Assembly: GCA_022565805.1 (NCBI GenBank)
Contig: JAIULZ010000014.1
Span: 1 to 44,934, forward strand
From: Balneolales bacterium
GTDB taxonomy: Bacteria; Bacteroidota; Rhodothermia; Balneolales; Cyclonatronaceae
Length of the DNA stretch: 44,934 bases
Reading direction: 5' to 3'
The notes below the pieces were generated by a model. The model did no database searches. It was not told the origin of the DNA and saw nothing but the letters and a program-made list of their open reading frames with translations. Of this stretch, positions 18,717 to 27,794 are shown in pieces (the stretch's first letter is position 1; the number at the start of each line of letters is the position of its first letter). Both the position numbers and the translations under genes were made by a program.

Positions 18717-21700
18717 TCATGCAACTTCTTTTCCATCGAGACGAACGCCAACCAGTCTGCTCACGCCTGTTTCCTGCATGGTAACACCATACATTACTTC
18801 AGCTTTTTCCATGGTTTTCTTATTGTGAGTAATAACTATAAACTGAGTATCCTCGCTAAATTGACGTATTAAACCGGTAAACCGCTCTACGTTTGCGTCA
18901 TCGAGAGGTGCATCTACCTCATCAAGAATACAAAAGGGTGATGGCTTTACAAGATAAATAGAAAACAATAGTGCAATAGCGGTTAATGTTTTCTCCCCAC
19001 CCGACAGCTGCTCAATATTTGATGGCCTCTTGCCCCTCGGTTTGGCTATAATTTCAATTTTATGGTCTAGCGGATCATCTGATTTTTCCTCGAGAAGAAG
19101 ATCACAAAAATCATCTTCCATAAAAAGCATACTAAACACTCGCTTAAAATGTGTTCTAATCTGCTCAAATGTTTGTAGAAAACGGTCGCTTGCCGTTTCA
19201 TTAATTTCTTTAATCGTATTGCGAAGCTTTTGCTCTGCCTCTTTAAGATCCGCTACCTGACCCTCATAAAAATCGAGGCGTTCTTTTTCCTCTTCGTACT
19301 GATCAATAGCCAGCGGATTTACCTCACCAATTGTCTTTAACCGTTCCTTCAGCTTTTGAATTTCCCGTTTCGCTTCTTCCGGAGCTACCTCTTCAGGAAA
19401 ATCTTCTTCAAGCTGTTCCATCATTTTGCTGTACGTTTCCCACACATGATCACTCAGGCTCTTAACCTGCATTTCAAAACGTGATTCCTCAATTTGAAGC
19501 TGATGCAACAATCCTGTGTTAATTTCTTTTTTTCGCACAGACTGCCTTAACTGATCCTCAAGCTGACGAATTTTGCCGCGTTGCTGAGCTGTAGCCTCTT
19601 CTGCTTCCTTATACTGCTGATCACTTTTGTTCCGGCTATCTGCCAATTCATCTAAATAATATTCTAGCTCTTCGGTTTCCTCTGTTAGTTTTTGAATCTT
19701 TTCCCGACTTTCTTTAGCCTGAGCAGCACGTTGATCGAGTCTGGTCTTTATAGTTTGTACCGATTCTGCAGATTTTGCTATTTCCCGCTCATAGGCCTCA
19801 GCTTCCGATCGAAGTTGTTGCTCTTTAACACGCGCATCATTCATAGACTGTTGAGCCCGCTGCCTGGCCTCTTCTTTTGAACGTAGCTCATTACGCATTT
19901 TCAGCTGTTCTTCTATTATAGTCTCAATTTGATAATTGAGCTCATCAAACCGGGGTATAACCTCTGCGAGCTGTGTCTCACCTTGTTTGATCTGATTATC
20001 TAACGTCTCCAAACGTTGTGTTTGTTCTGCTTTACTTTTTTGATAAAGCTCACGTTCAGATAAGGTTGCGGTGCGTCGCTGTTCCGTTCTCCTCAGCTGT
20101 TGCTCAGTAGTACGAACAACCTCTCTAGCACTGCTTTCATCTAGCTCATGAAGGAATTGTGCAGTTTTGGTTATTTCTGAATCCAGCCGTGCAGCTTTCT
20201 CTGTAGCCGCGCTAATTTCCTGTTCGAGGCCCGACAAGCGATCTTTAAGGCCTACGCGTAAACCAACGTTCTTATCCAGACTACCGCTTTTACGAATCTG
20301 CTGACTTGTAACAAGATCTCCGCCAGGAGTTACCCAGCTTAACCCTTCACTTTCGGCAGCACGCACAACAGCTTGATCAAAAGAGTCGGCGAGGCAAATA
20401 TTATGAAGCAATAGGTCCCGTATTGGCTCTGCACCTGCAGGACAAGCTACCTGCCATGCAATTGAGTTTTCGTGTAAGTCGGGCACTCTGCCATTTTGTT
20501 TCACTTGAGCCAGATGGGAAACCGATACCATAGACACCCTGCCTTTTTTCTGTTCGCGAAGCCAGGAAAAAGCCTGTTGAGTATCATTATCATCATCTGC
20601 TACAATTAGATAACATGCATCTCCAAGAGCTGCTTCCAGTGCTACAGCATGAGCCTGATCTGTTGACAACACATCTGTGAGCACCTGATACTTTCCATTA
20701 TCCTTTCCAAATAATTTACGGGCTTCGCTAAGTACAAACTGCACGCTACCGGGGAAAGCATCGTGCGAACGAACAATTTGTTCTACCAGCTCTTTTTCAG
20801 ATTCCAAAGCATCTTTTTTCGAATTAGCTTCTCGGAGCTGATCTTTTAAATCGCTTAACAATGTTTGTGCCCGATCTTTTTCAGCCCGAATATGCTCCAG
20901 CTTTTCTTCGGCCAGCCTGTATTTCTCTTTTTGCTCATGCATCTGAGAATCAAGTATTTCAACATCTTTACCGCTAATCATGAGCTGTTCTTCCAGCTCT
21001 TCCTGCTGTAAAACAATACGCTGCTGATCTTCCCTTAAACTTTCCAAGCGCGATTCGAGCCGTATTTTCGTAGATTGGAGCTGGTTTATCTGGTTTGCAA
21101 GTGCATCTTGCTCTCTTTTGAAGTTATTTACCTTTCGCCGCAGTTCACCCGCTTCCAAATCTATATTTTTAAAGATCTCACGATAATTATCGAGATTCTC
21201 ACTGCTGTGCAGTAAAGATTCATTTTTTTCTTTGAGTGTATTTTCGGCAGCTACTTTCGTTCTTTTAAGATCAGTGATGTCGTTTTCCGCCTGATCTATA
21301 TCCTGTTCGAATTGGAAAATAACCTTACCTTCATTTCGTATTTTCTCTTTATTAATTCGAATAGTAGTTTCTGTCTCTCTGAATTTACTGCTTATCTCGT
21401 TCAGGTTTTGTCGAGCCACACTTAGCATTTTTTCTCTTTCTACGAGCTTTTCCTGAGCGAGTACTTCTACTTCTTCCAGAGCGCTATATTCTTGTTCCAG
21501 CTGGTTTTTCTCCTTCTCGACCGTAACAATTCGATCTTGCAACGGCACGAGTTTTTCCTGAAGATTTAAATACTCAAAACGAGACCATGCAAGATCTAAT
21601 TTTTCAAGCCTTTCGTGATATTCTTTGGCTCTTTTTGCCTTGTCGGCCTGCAGCTGTAGCGATCTGGTCTTTTTACGGATTTCAACCAGGATATCTTCTA

Positions 21701-22271
21701 CACGCTGCAAATCTTCTACTGTCTCGTCAAGTTTACGCAGGGTTTGTTTACGCTTCTCTTTATATCTGGTAACGCCGGCGGCTTCTTCAAAAAGCCTTCT
21801 GCGGTCGTTATTTTTATCGTTGAGTATTTCCTCAACCATTTTGAGCTCAATTACCGAATAGGCTCCAGGCCCCATACCCGTATCCATAAACAATTCTACA
21901 ATATCTTTGAGCCGGCAAACCGAGCCATTGAGCAAGTATTCACTTTCTCCGGATCTGTAGAGGCGACGACTAATTGTAACCTCGGTATATTCGAGGGGTA
22001 GTATTCCTTTACTGTTTTGGATAGTTAAGGAAACCTCTGCCATACCCAGCGGCTTTTTATTTGCAGTACCATTAAAAATAACGCTTTGCATGGCTCCAGA
22101 ACGTAATAAGCTTGCGCGTTGCTCTCCCAAAACCCACCTAAGTGCATCTACGATATTCGACTTACCACACCCGTTGGGTCCAACAATACCTGTAATACCG
22201 CTATCGAACCTAACGGTAGTTTTATTGGCAAAGCTTTTGAAACCGTGAAGAGCTAATTCAGATAAATACAT
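18717..22271 (-). CDS. smc: Chromosome segregation protein SMC
   Basis: SMC forms a dimer with long coiled-coil arms and organises and segregates chromosomes, with ScpA and ScpB as partners (not in the window). At 1184 residues it has the normal length. Walker A (GPNGCGKS) is at 31-38. Coiled coils (about 170-500 and 680-1030) flank a hinge around 500-680. The ABC signature LSGGEKT is near 1087-1093 and Walker B (CILDEVDAPLDD) near 1112-1123. The first ATG gives the standard MYLSELALHGFKSFA start. A 250-base gap separates it from frr upstream. Confidence 0.98.
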   Translation of the reverse strand: MYLSELALHGFKSFANKTTVRFDSGITGIVGPNGCGKSNIVDALRWVLGEQRASLLRSGAMQSVIFNGTANKKPLGMAEVSLTIQNSKGILPLEYTEVTISRRLYRSGESEYLLNGSVCRLKDIVELFMDTGMGPGAYSVIELKMVEEILNDKNNDRRRLFEEAAGVTRYKEKRKQTLRKLDETVEDLQRVEDILVEIRKKTRSLQLQADKAKRAKEYHERLEKLDLAWSRFEYLNLQEKLVPLQDRIVTVEKEKNQLEQEYSALEEVEVLAQEKLVEREKMLSVARQNLNEISSKFRETETTIRINKEKIRNEGKVIFQFEQDIDQAENDITDLKRTKVAAENTLKEKNESLLHSSENLDNYREIFKNIDLEAGELRRKVNNFKREQDALANQINQLQSTKIRLESRLESLREDQQRIVLQQEELEEQLMISGKDVEILDSQMHEQKEKYRLAEEKLEHIRAEKDRAQTLLSDLKDQLREANSKKDALESEKELVEQIVRSHDAFPGSVQFVLSEARKLFGKDNGKYQVLTDVLSTDQAHAVALEAALGDACYLIVADDDNDTQQAFSWLREQKKGRVSMVSVSHLAQVKQNGRVPDLHENSIAWQVACPAGAEPIRDLLLHNICLADSFDQAVVRAAESEGLSWVTPGGDLVTSQQIRKSGSLDKNVGLRVGLKDRLSGLEQEISAATEKAARLDSEITKTAQFLHELDESSAREVVRTTEQQLRRTEQRRTATLSERELYQKSKAEQTQRLETLDNQIKQGETQLAEVIPRFDELNYQIETIIEEQLKMRNELRSKEEARQRAQQSMNDARVKEQQLRSEAEAYEREIAKSAESVQTIKTRLDQRAAQAKESREKIQKLTEETEELEYYLDELADSRNKSDQQYKEAEEATAQQRGKIRQLEDQLRQSVRKKEINTGLLHQLQIEESRFEMQVKSLSDHVWETYSKMMEQLEEDFPEEVAPEEAKREIQKLKERLKTIGEVNPLAIDQYEEEKERLDFYEGQVADLKEAEQKLRNTIKEINETASDRFLQTFEQIRTHFKRVFSMLFMEDDFCDLLLEEKSDDPLDHKIEIIAKPRGKRPSNIEQLSGGEKTLTAIALLFSIYLVKPSPFCILDEVDAPLDDANVERFTGLIRQFSEDTQFIVITHNKKTMEKAEVMYGVTMQETGVSRLVGVRLDGKEVA

Positions 22272-22466
22272 TCTTAAGGTAATCTATTTAATCAAAGCGA
22301 TATGCACACAAACCGAATTTATTGAGCGGTATGTTAAACGTTAAACTATCAGCGGCAACGAATTTCGGACTATTCACAAATACTGTGTATTTAAGGGAAT
22401 AATCAGATGACGATTTAGGAAGGCAGACACGATTTACTCTATTGCAACAGTAATAACACTAAAGCC

Positions 22467-22498
22467 AAAAAAGGCCGGATACGATACGCACCGGCCTT
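22467..22498 (-). terminator. Rho-independent terminator of frr
   Basis: On the minus strand an 8-bp GC-rich stem (AAGGCCGG/CCGGCCTT; arms 22491-22498 and 22471-22478) with a 12-nt loop is followed by six T residues. It lies 26 bases past the frr stop. Confidence 0.8.
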
Positions 22499-22523
22499 AC
22501 TATTCTGCCGAGTCTGCAAGTTG

Positions 22524-23093
22524 TCAGATACTCGTTATTTCCTTTTCTTTATCTTCGAGTAGTTTATCCACTTTCTGGATATGGCTGTCTGTTAACTTCT
22601 GAATTTCTTCTTCGGCTCCATAGCGGGAGTCTTCCGGCAGAGAGCTGTCTTTAACTTCCTTTTTAATTCCATCGTTAGCATCACGACGGGAATTACGAAT
22701 ACTCACTCGAGCCTTTTCTGCTGTATCGCGCGCGACCTTTACAAGCTCAAGCCTGCGCTCTTCTGTAAGCATTGGCAAAGGAATACGAATTAGTATACCA
22801 TCATTTTGTGGGTTTAAACCAAGGTTAGAGGCTTGTATCGCCCTTTCTATCGGAGCAATCATTGCTTTTTCCCAGGGTTGAACCACGAGCAGTCTGGCTT
22901 CAGGTGCGGAAACATTAGCCACCTGACTAATAGGGGTCTGGCTGCCATAGTAATCGACTTTCACACCATCAAGTAAAGCCGGACTTGCCTTGCCAGCGCG
23001 AATATGGCCGAATTCCCGTTTTAGGAAATCAATGGCTTCATCCATTTCCTCTTTTGCGGTGTCGAAATAAATCTGGAGTTCTGATAAAATCAT
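22524..23093 (-). CDS. frr: Ribosome recycling factor
   Basis: RRF splits the post-termination ribosome together with EF-G. The 189-residue length is normal. The family signature is seen in FGHIRAGKASPALLDGVKV (about residues 28-46), followed by the domain II block DYYGSQTPISQVANVS and the C-terminal helix pair with RVSIRNSRRDAND and a QKLTDSHIQKVD helix. pyrH lies 147 bases upstream on the same strand, the usual order pyrH-frr. Confidence 0.97.
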   Translation of the reverse strand: MILSELQIYFDTAKEEMDEAIDFLKREFGHIRAGKASPALLDGVKVDYYGSQTPISQVANVSAPEARLLVVQPWEKAMIAPIERAIQASNLGLNPQNDGILIRIPLPMLTEERRLELVKVARDTAEKARVSIRNSRRDANDGIKKEVKDSSLPEDSRYGAEEEIQKLTDSHIQKVDKLLEDKEKEITSI

Positions 23094-23240
23094 TACGTAA
23101 ACCTTCTTCCCTTCGGTTGTGATTTAAAAATCTTCTTGTCTAATCGGCATTAAAATAGAAATTAATGCCGAAATAAAGCTCAATACAGAATCTTCAAGAT
23201 AATACTTTTAGGCCAAATCTGTAAATAAGCCGCTAAGCAA

Positions 23241-23951
23241 TTAATGCGTCCATTCAACCAGCGTACCTACTTTTTCCTTTTTAATCACTTTTAAAAAGTT
23301 GCCCTTTTTATTCATATTAAACACAATAACGGGCGTTCTGTTATCGCGGCAAAGCGTAAAAGCTGTAAGATCCATCACGGATAAACGTCTTGATAACACT
23401 TCATCACCAGAGATAACGTCGAATTTTTTTGCATCTTCATTTTTCTCAGGATCTTTATCGAATACACCGTCTACCCGGGTTCCTTTTAGAATAACGTCGG
23501 CTTCAATTTCGATAGCTCTCAAAGAGCCTGCAGTATCTGTGGTAAAATATGGGTTTCCTGTGCCTGCGCCGAAAATAACCACACGGCCTTTTTCGAGGTG
23601 ACGAACGGCCCTTCTTCTTATAAACGGTTCGGCAATTTGCTCCATTCTTATAGCAGACTGAAGCCTGGTTTGCACCCCTTTTTTCTCAAGGGCATCCTGT
23701 AAAGCCATGCTATTGATCATAGTAGCAAGCATGCCCATATAGTCGCCCTGTACACGATCCATTCCAAAAGTCGCAGCCTTCATACCGCGGAAAATATTGC
23801 CTCCACCTATAACAATCGCAATTTGAACTCCGCTTTCATGTACATCTTTTATTTCCTCTGCATAGGCTTCTAAAACCTTGCCATCAATACCATGTCCTTG
23901 TTCGCCGAGCAGGGCTTCCCCGCTTAATTTCAGTAAAACGCGTTTATACAT
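23241..23951 (-). CDS. pyrH: Uridylate kinase
   Basis: PyrH phosphorylates UMP to UDP in pyrimidine synthesis; it is an amino acid kinase-fold hexamer. The open frame reaches 24062, but the first 37 residues lie across the tsf end and are unlike any PyrH. The ATG ending at 23951 gives the usual start ([16 protein letters not shown]), 236 residues. Recognisable blocks are IGGGNIFRG near 47-55, the [13 protein letters not shown] phosphate loop near 131-143 and [10 protein letters not shown] hairpin terminator lies just before this start, after tsf, so the gene may depend on its own promoter or on read-through. Confidence 0.96.
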   Translation of the reverse strand: MYKRVLLKLSGEALLGEQGHGIDGKVLEAYAEEIKDVHESGVQIAIVIGGGNIFRGMKAATFGMDRVQGDYMGMLATMINSMALQDALEKKGVQTRLQSAIRMEQIAEPFIRRRAVRHLEKGRVVIFGAGTGNPYFTTDTAGSLRAIEIEADVILKGTRVDGVFDKDPEKNEDAKKFDVISGDEVLSRRLSVMDLTAFTLCRDNRTPVIVFNMNKKGNFLKVIKKEKVGTLVEWTH

Positions 23952-23972
23952 AGCCTTATCCTGTATAGATAT

Positions 23973-24002
23973 AAAAAAGGCCACCCATAATGGGCAGCCT
24001 TT
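23973..24002 (-). terminator. Hairpin terminator between tsf and pyrH
   Basis: On the minus strand two 12-nt arms (24002-23991 and 23987-23976) pair fully, with two G-U wobbles, around a 3-nt loop, and T residues continue past the second arm. It begins 11 bases after the tsf stop and ends about 20 bases before the pyrH start codon. Confidence 0.7.
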
Positions 24003-24012
24003 AAGAAATGAA

Positions 24013-24843
24013 TCAGTTTTCGCCGAGCTGCAGGCGAAGGAATGTTTTAACAGTAGGCTCACCCTGCTGTTTCAAATATTCAGCAACGGTAATACTTCCG
24101 TCTTTCACAAATTTTTGCTCGAGAAGAACTCTTTCTTCAAAGAAGCGGCGAAGTTTACCTTCTGCGGCTTTTTCTGCAATGTTCTCGGGCTTGCCTTCGT
24201 TGATAAGCTGCTCTTTGGCAATTTCGCGTTCTTTATCGAGTACAGATGCGTCTACTTCTTCTCTTTTTGTAGCGATAGGCGACATTGCTGCAACCTGCAT
24301 AGCTACATCTTTACCTACTTCTTCATTCTTCAGAGAACCTTCGAAGTCTACAAGTACGGCCAGTTTACTACCCGGGTGAATGTAGCTAACAATTTGTCCG
24401 CTGCTTGTATGAAGTTTAACGCTTCTTACATCGATTTTTTCGCCAATTTTCCCTACAAGAGTTTCGAGCTGCTTCTCTACTGTAGAGCCATTATACGGTA
24501 ATGCTTTAAACGAAGCGGCGTCGGCAGAGTCGTTTTCGAATGCAAGTTTGGCAAAATCAGCTGCGTTTGCCATAAATTCTTCATTACGGGCAACAAAATC
24601 TGTTTCGCAATTTAATTCTACAGCTGCCACTTTACTGCCATCTTCGGCAAGATGAACGGCAATTACACCTTCTTTGGCATCACGGTCTGCGCGTTTTTCG
24701 GCAACTTTCTGGCCTTTTTTACGCAGGTATTCAATCGCGGCATCCATATCTCCACCCGATTCGGACAGTGCTTTCTTGCAGTCCATCATTCCGGCTCCGG
24801 TAATATCACGAAGCTTTTTTACATCTGCTGCTGAAATACTCAT
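24013..24843 (-). CDS. tsf: Elongation factor Ts
   Basis: EF-Ts exchanges GDP on EF-Tu. At 276 residues it has the normal length. The N-terminal UBA-like domain contains [19 protein letters not shown] (about residues 9-27), and the core signature [10 protein letters not shown] (about 81-90) holds the EF-Tu-contacting TDF. Two dimerisation-like subdomains follow. rpsB lies upstream with a 303-base gap, which is long for this pair and holds several hairpins. Confidence 0.97.
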   Translation of the reverse strand: MSISAADVKKLRDITGAGMMDCKKALSESGGDMDAAIEYLRKKGQKVAEKRADRDAKEGVIAVHLAEDGSKVAAVELNCETDFVARNEEFMANAADFAKLAFENDSADAASFKALPYNGSTVEKQLETLVGKIGEKIDVRSVKLHTSSGQIVSYIHPGSKLAVLVDFEGSLKNEEVGKDVAMQVAAMSPIATKREEVDASVLDKEREIAKEQLINEGKPENIAEKAAEGKLRRFFEERVLLEQKFVKDGSITVAEYLKQQGEPTVKTFLRLQLGEN

Positions 24844-25146
24844 AATTAAAAAACCGCGCTTACACGCGTATTTAGTTTGGAGTTCTGGTTGATAATAGTC
24901 GTTCTAAGTGCTAAAGACAGGTACTTACTTTAATCTTATATCTAATTTTAAATGCCTGGTTTAGCATATTTTTAAGCAAACTACTGCCTGACTATAAAAA
25001 AAATTGATCTAATCACATTCGATTATCTGCAGGCATGAAACTTTCTTCTGTACTTGCAATACACGACAACCGGCCGCTGCATACCGGTAATGGAGCTTTG
25101 GCAGGTTGTCTTTCCTAAATCGAAATAAATGATCGAAATTCTTTAT
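24844..25146. other. rpsB-tsf intergenic region with hairpins
   Basis: This 303-base gene-free stretch contains two structures on the transcribed minus strand. The first is a 7-bp stem (25110-25104 with 25071-25065) shortly after the rpsB stop. The second is a weak 5-bp A/T stem followed by eight T residues near 25000. rpsB-tsf transcripts are commonly continuous, so these may limit but not stop read-through. Confidence 0.4.
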
Positions 25147-25995
25147 TTAATTCGTGGTGCGGCGTCTTCTGCGGCGTTGAGGCTTCTTTTCGCCATCTTC
25201 GTCGCCATCTTCGTCATCATCTGAGCCGGAAGCGTCTTTGCCTGCTCCGGAATCTGAATCTGACTCAGCAGAAGCTTCCATAGCCAGTTGCTCTTCTTCC
25301 ATAGCGTCGCGCTCTGCAACACCTTCGATTATAGCATCGGCTACATTAGAAGCAATAAGCTGTATAGCTTTAGCGGCATCATCATTACAAGGAATAATGT
25401 AATCCGGTACGTTGGGATCACAGTTGGTATCTACCAGTGCAAAAATCGGGATATTGAGCTTGCGTGCTTCATTAATCGCAATCTCTTCCTTCACAATATC
25501 TACCACAAAAATAGCGCCCGGCATGCGGTTCATATTGGCAATACCGGCCAGAACTTGCTCAAGCTTTTCTTTTTCACGATCGAGTGTAAGGCGCTCTTTC
25601 TTTACCAGGTTCTCGTATGTTCCGTCTGTCTGCATTTTTGCTATCTCTTCCATTCTGGAGATGCTTTTACGCACAGTCGAGAAGTTGGTAAGCATACCGC
25701 CAAGCCAGCGGTGGGTTACGAAAGGCTGGCCGCAACGAAGCGCCTCTTCCTTAACGATTTCCTGAGCTTGTTTTTTAGTTCCTACAAAAAGAACTTTTTT
25801 TCCTGAACGCGCAACTTTCCCGATTTCATCGAGTGCCTCTTGCAGACTTGTGCGTGTTTTGTTTAAATCAAGAATATGAATTCCGTTACGCTGCATAAAG
25901 ATGAATTCTTTCATCTTTGGATTCCAACGACGGGTAAGGTGACCGAAGTGAGCTCCTGCTTTCAGTAGCTCTTCGATGGATGCTGCATTAGCCAT
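25147..25995 (-). CDS. rpsB: 30S ribosomal protein S2 with long acidic tail
   Basis: S2 binds the 30S head and is needed for initiation. The first about 225 residues are canonical: LLKAGAHFGHLTRRWNPKM near 9-27, THRWLGGMLTNF near 94-105, and DTNCDPNVPDYIIPCNDDA near 188-206. The last about 55 residues form an unusual extension: a Ser/Asp/Glu-rich stretch (near 240-268) followed by KKPQ and a run of six arginines. S2 C-terminal extensions vary between phyla, and the two-part charge pattern is conspicuous here. The protein totals 282 residues. Confidence 0.97.
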   Translation of the reverse strand: MANAASIEELLKAGAHFGHLTRRWNPKMKEFIFMQRNGIHILDLNKTRTSLQEALDEIGKVARSGKKVLFVGTKKQAQEIVKEEALRCGQPFVTHRWLGGMLTNFSTVRKSISRMEEIAKMQTDGTYENLVKKERLTLDREKEKLEQVLAGIANMNRMPGAIFVVDIVKEEIAINEARKLNIPIFALVDTNCDPNVPDYIIPCNDDAAKAIQLIASNVADAIIEGVAERDAMEEEQLAMEASAESDSDSGAGKDASGSDDDEDGDEDGEKKPQRRRRRRTTN

Positions 25996-26048
25996 AATAT
26001 ATTTTATTAGTTGAGTTAAGCCTCTACACAGATCATTCGCCGCTCCGA

Positions 26049-26090
26049 TTTACCGTTTAAAGTTGCCATTGGCAATATGCTATTGGTAAA
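26049..26090 (-). promoter_or_regulatory. Candidate structured leader upstream of rpsB
   Basis: In the 192-base gap between rpsI and rpsB, an outer 6-bp stem (26049-26054 with 26085-26090) can enclose a 5-bp stem with a 3-nt loop (26063-26067 with 26071-26075). S2 autoregulates through leader structures in E. coli; whether this does so is unknown. Confidence 0.3.
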
Positions 26091-26187
26091 CACTCCGGGT
26101 TGGCGTCACTATGTATGTGTGATGGTGTGCGAAAGACTATACTGTACTGTTATTAGTTTAAGGTTCGCAAAGATGCGAGAAAAAATA

Positions 26188-26574
26188 TTAACGCTTGGAG
26201 AACTGGAACTTCTTACGCGCTTTAGGCTGACCGTATTTCTTGCGTTCTACCATGCGACTGTCGCGGGTAAGCAGGTCGTTTTCACGTAGCACACCGCGTT
26301 TTTCTTCATCAATCAACAGAATAGCGCGGGCAACACCGAGCTGACATGCTCCGGCCTGACCGGTAATACCGCCGCCTCTTACCGTAATCTTAACATCGTA
26401 CTCGCCTTCGAGGCCGGTAACCGTTAAAGGAATCGTAACCAGATTCTGGCTCGCCTTGGTTGGGAAGTACTCGGTAAACTCTTTATTGTTGATTACAATC
26501 TTGCCGGTACCTTTTTTAAGGTATGCGCGGGCCGTTGATGTTTTTCTTCTTCCTATTGCTTGTACTTGGGCCAT
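26188..26574 (-). CDS. rpsI: 30S ribosomal protein S9
   Basis: S9 contacts P-site tRNA with its C-terminal tail. The 128-residue protein has the family start AIGRRKTSTARAYLKKGTG (about 6-24), the GGGITGQAGA block near 67-76, and ends in KFQFSKR with the conserved terminal Ser-Lys-Arg. It follows rplM after 4 bases, the conserved L13-S9 pair. Confidence 0.98.
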   Translation of the reverse strand: MAQVQAIGRRKTSTARAYLKKGTGKIVINNKEFTEYFPTKASQNLVTIPLTVTGLEGEYDVKITVRGGGITGQAGACQLGVARAILLIDEEKRGVLRENDLLTRDSRMVERKKYGQPKARKKFQFSKR

Positions 26575-26578
26575 GGTA

Positions 26579-27022
26579 TCAGAGGGTTATTTTTTCCGGA
26601 TTCTGTGCTGTCTGCTGATGTACCGGACCGGCATACACACGCACATTGGTTAAAAGCTTGCGGCCAAGTCTGTTCTTTGGCAACATACCTTTAATCGCTT
26701 TCATAATAATTTTGGTCGGGTTTTTCTCCATCAGCTCGGCTGGTGTAGAAAAACGCTCCCCACCCGGATAACCGGTGTAGCGGAAATACTGTTTGTCGGT
26801 CATCTTGTTGCCTGTAAGACGAATCTTTTCGGCATTTATGATAACCACGTTGTCGCCTGTATCCATATGAGGTGTAAACTCTGGCTTATGCTTACCGCGA
26901 ACGATCATGGCAACTTTACTTGCCAGGCGGCCAAGGGTTTCCCCTTCTGCATCTACCAGAAGCCACTTTTTCTCAATTTCATCAGGCTTAGCTGTGTAAG
27001 TCTTGAAATATGGGCTTTTCAT
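26579..27022 (-). CDS. rplM: 50S ribosomal protein L13
   Basis: L13 is an early-assembly 50S protein. The open frame starts at 27064, but its first 14 residues ([14 protein letters not shown]) are unlike L13. The ATG ending at 27022 gives 147 residues with the usual [20 protein letters not shown] start. Conserved blocks are [24 protein letters not shown] and the C-terminal [18 protein letters not shown]. It is the first gene of the rplM-rpsI-rpsB-tsf group. A promoter candidate lies about 110 bases upstream, leaving a leader of about 100 nt. Confidence 0.97.
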   Translation of the reverse strand: MKSPYFKTYTAKPDEIEKKWLLVDAEGETLGRLASKVAMIVRGKHKPEFTPHMDTGDNVVIINAEKIRLTGNKMTDKQYFRYTGYPGGERFSTPAELMEKNPTKIIMKAIKGMLPKNRLGRKLLTNVRVYAGPVHQQTAQNPEKITL

Positions 27023-27794
27023 GGTGTTTGTTGTTTGTGATTTCTGCTTTCCGTCTTTGTGCATTGATATTGTTCCAAATGCCTTGCCCGACAGAACTCA
27101 GGTGGATATTGCTTCGATTTTTGCAAAGTTTGGAAATATATCAGATTTCTTTCATTTTTGCAACGTTGGTAAGCAGTCCTTTAAACCCGCTCTGCAGGTA
27201 TTTTCATATCCGCATCTTTTCCTTTTTTTTGACTGTTCAACGGTCCCGTCTCTTTGTAAACGGTTTTTCTTCGTAAGCATCTGATTATTTTTTCGATTTT
27301 CGGGTCTTTTCAGGTACCGCTCACGTAAAAAGTACGCTTGAATAGCTTTTTTTTAATACGTTTTTTTTCATCCTTAAAAGATCATCTGCATTATATTCCA
27401 ACTTTAGACCTATTCAGGCTCTCAAACTTGAGCCCGCTCCAAAATGTCAGATTTGAACCACGAGGCCACGAACACTCGAAATTTTGCGAAGGTAAGTTAA
27501 TGTTTTATAATACGATATTTTACGCTTGAAGACATAAATTTCGAATTAGAGATTAATCCGATTAGCCTCAAACTTAAGCCTTTTTAGAGATATCTACGGG
27601 TAAGAAAACCTTAATGTGGAATTGAATGATGTCTGCCGTATCAGAGTTTTTGGGTGGTATTCAATTACCCGATCCTGATATTTTTTGAGAAAAAAGATGC
27701 TCCTTCTTTGTTAACTGTCACAGAGTTTTCGCCTACTTTCTTGCGGTTTTTGCGACTTCTCCATCACTTTATAACTCAGATTAAATTTTTTGAA
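27023..27794. other. Gene-free divergent region between rplM and the M1 peptidase
   Basis: About 770 bases between divergent genes. The rplM promoter and leader are in the first 150 bases. The rest is T-rich on the plus strand with short open frames that look like chance. The peptidase frame is open for 47 codons upstream of its ATG, but that part is hydrophobic with T-rich codons and is not protein-like. Confidence 0.45.
27133..27163 (-). promoter_or_regulatory. Candidate promoter of the rplM operon
   Basis: On the minus strand TTG (27161-27163), 20 bases and TATATTTC (27133-27140) match the TTG-N20-TAnnTTTG pattern except for the last base. Spacing is identical to the tRNA-Leu promoter at 10706-10736, which supports it. 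Confidence 0.5.

Noticed and set aside
23952-24062. N-terminal extension of the pyrH frame
   Set aside because: It crosses the tsf stop and terminator hairpin; PyrH proteins start at the [16 protein letters not shown] position.
23878-24501. Plus-strand open frame of 207 residues
   Set aside because: Antisense to tsf and pyrH, with Cys/Phe-rich composition typical of a shadow frame.
25288-25806. Plus-strand open frame of 172 residues
   Set aside because: Antisense to rpsB; no domain and shadow-like composition.
27654-27794. N-terminal extension of the M1 peptidase frame
   Set aside because: The extra 47 residues are not signal-like; the ATG at 27795 starts a good signal peptide.
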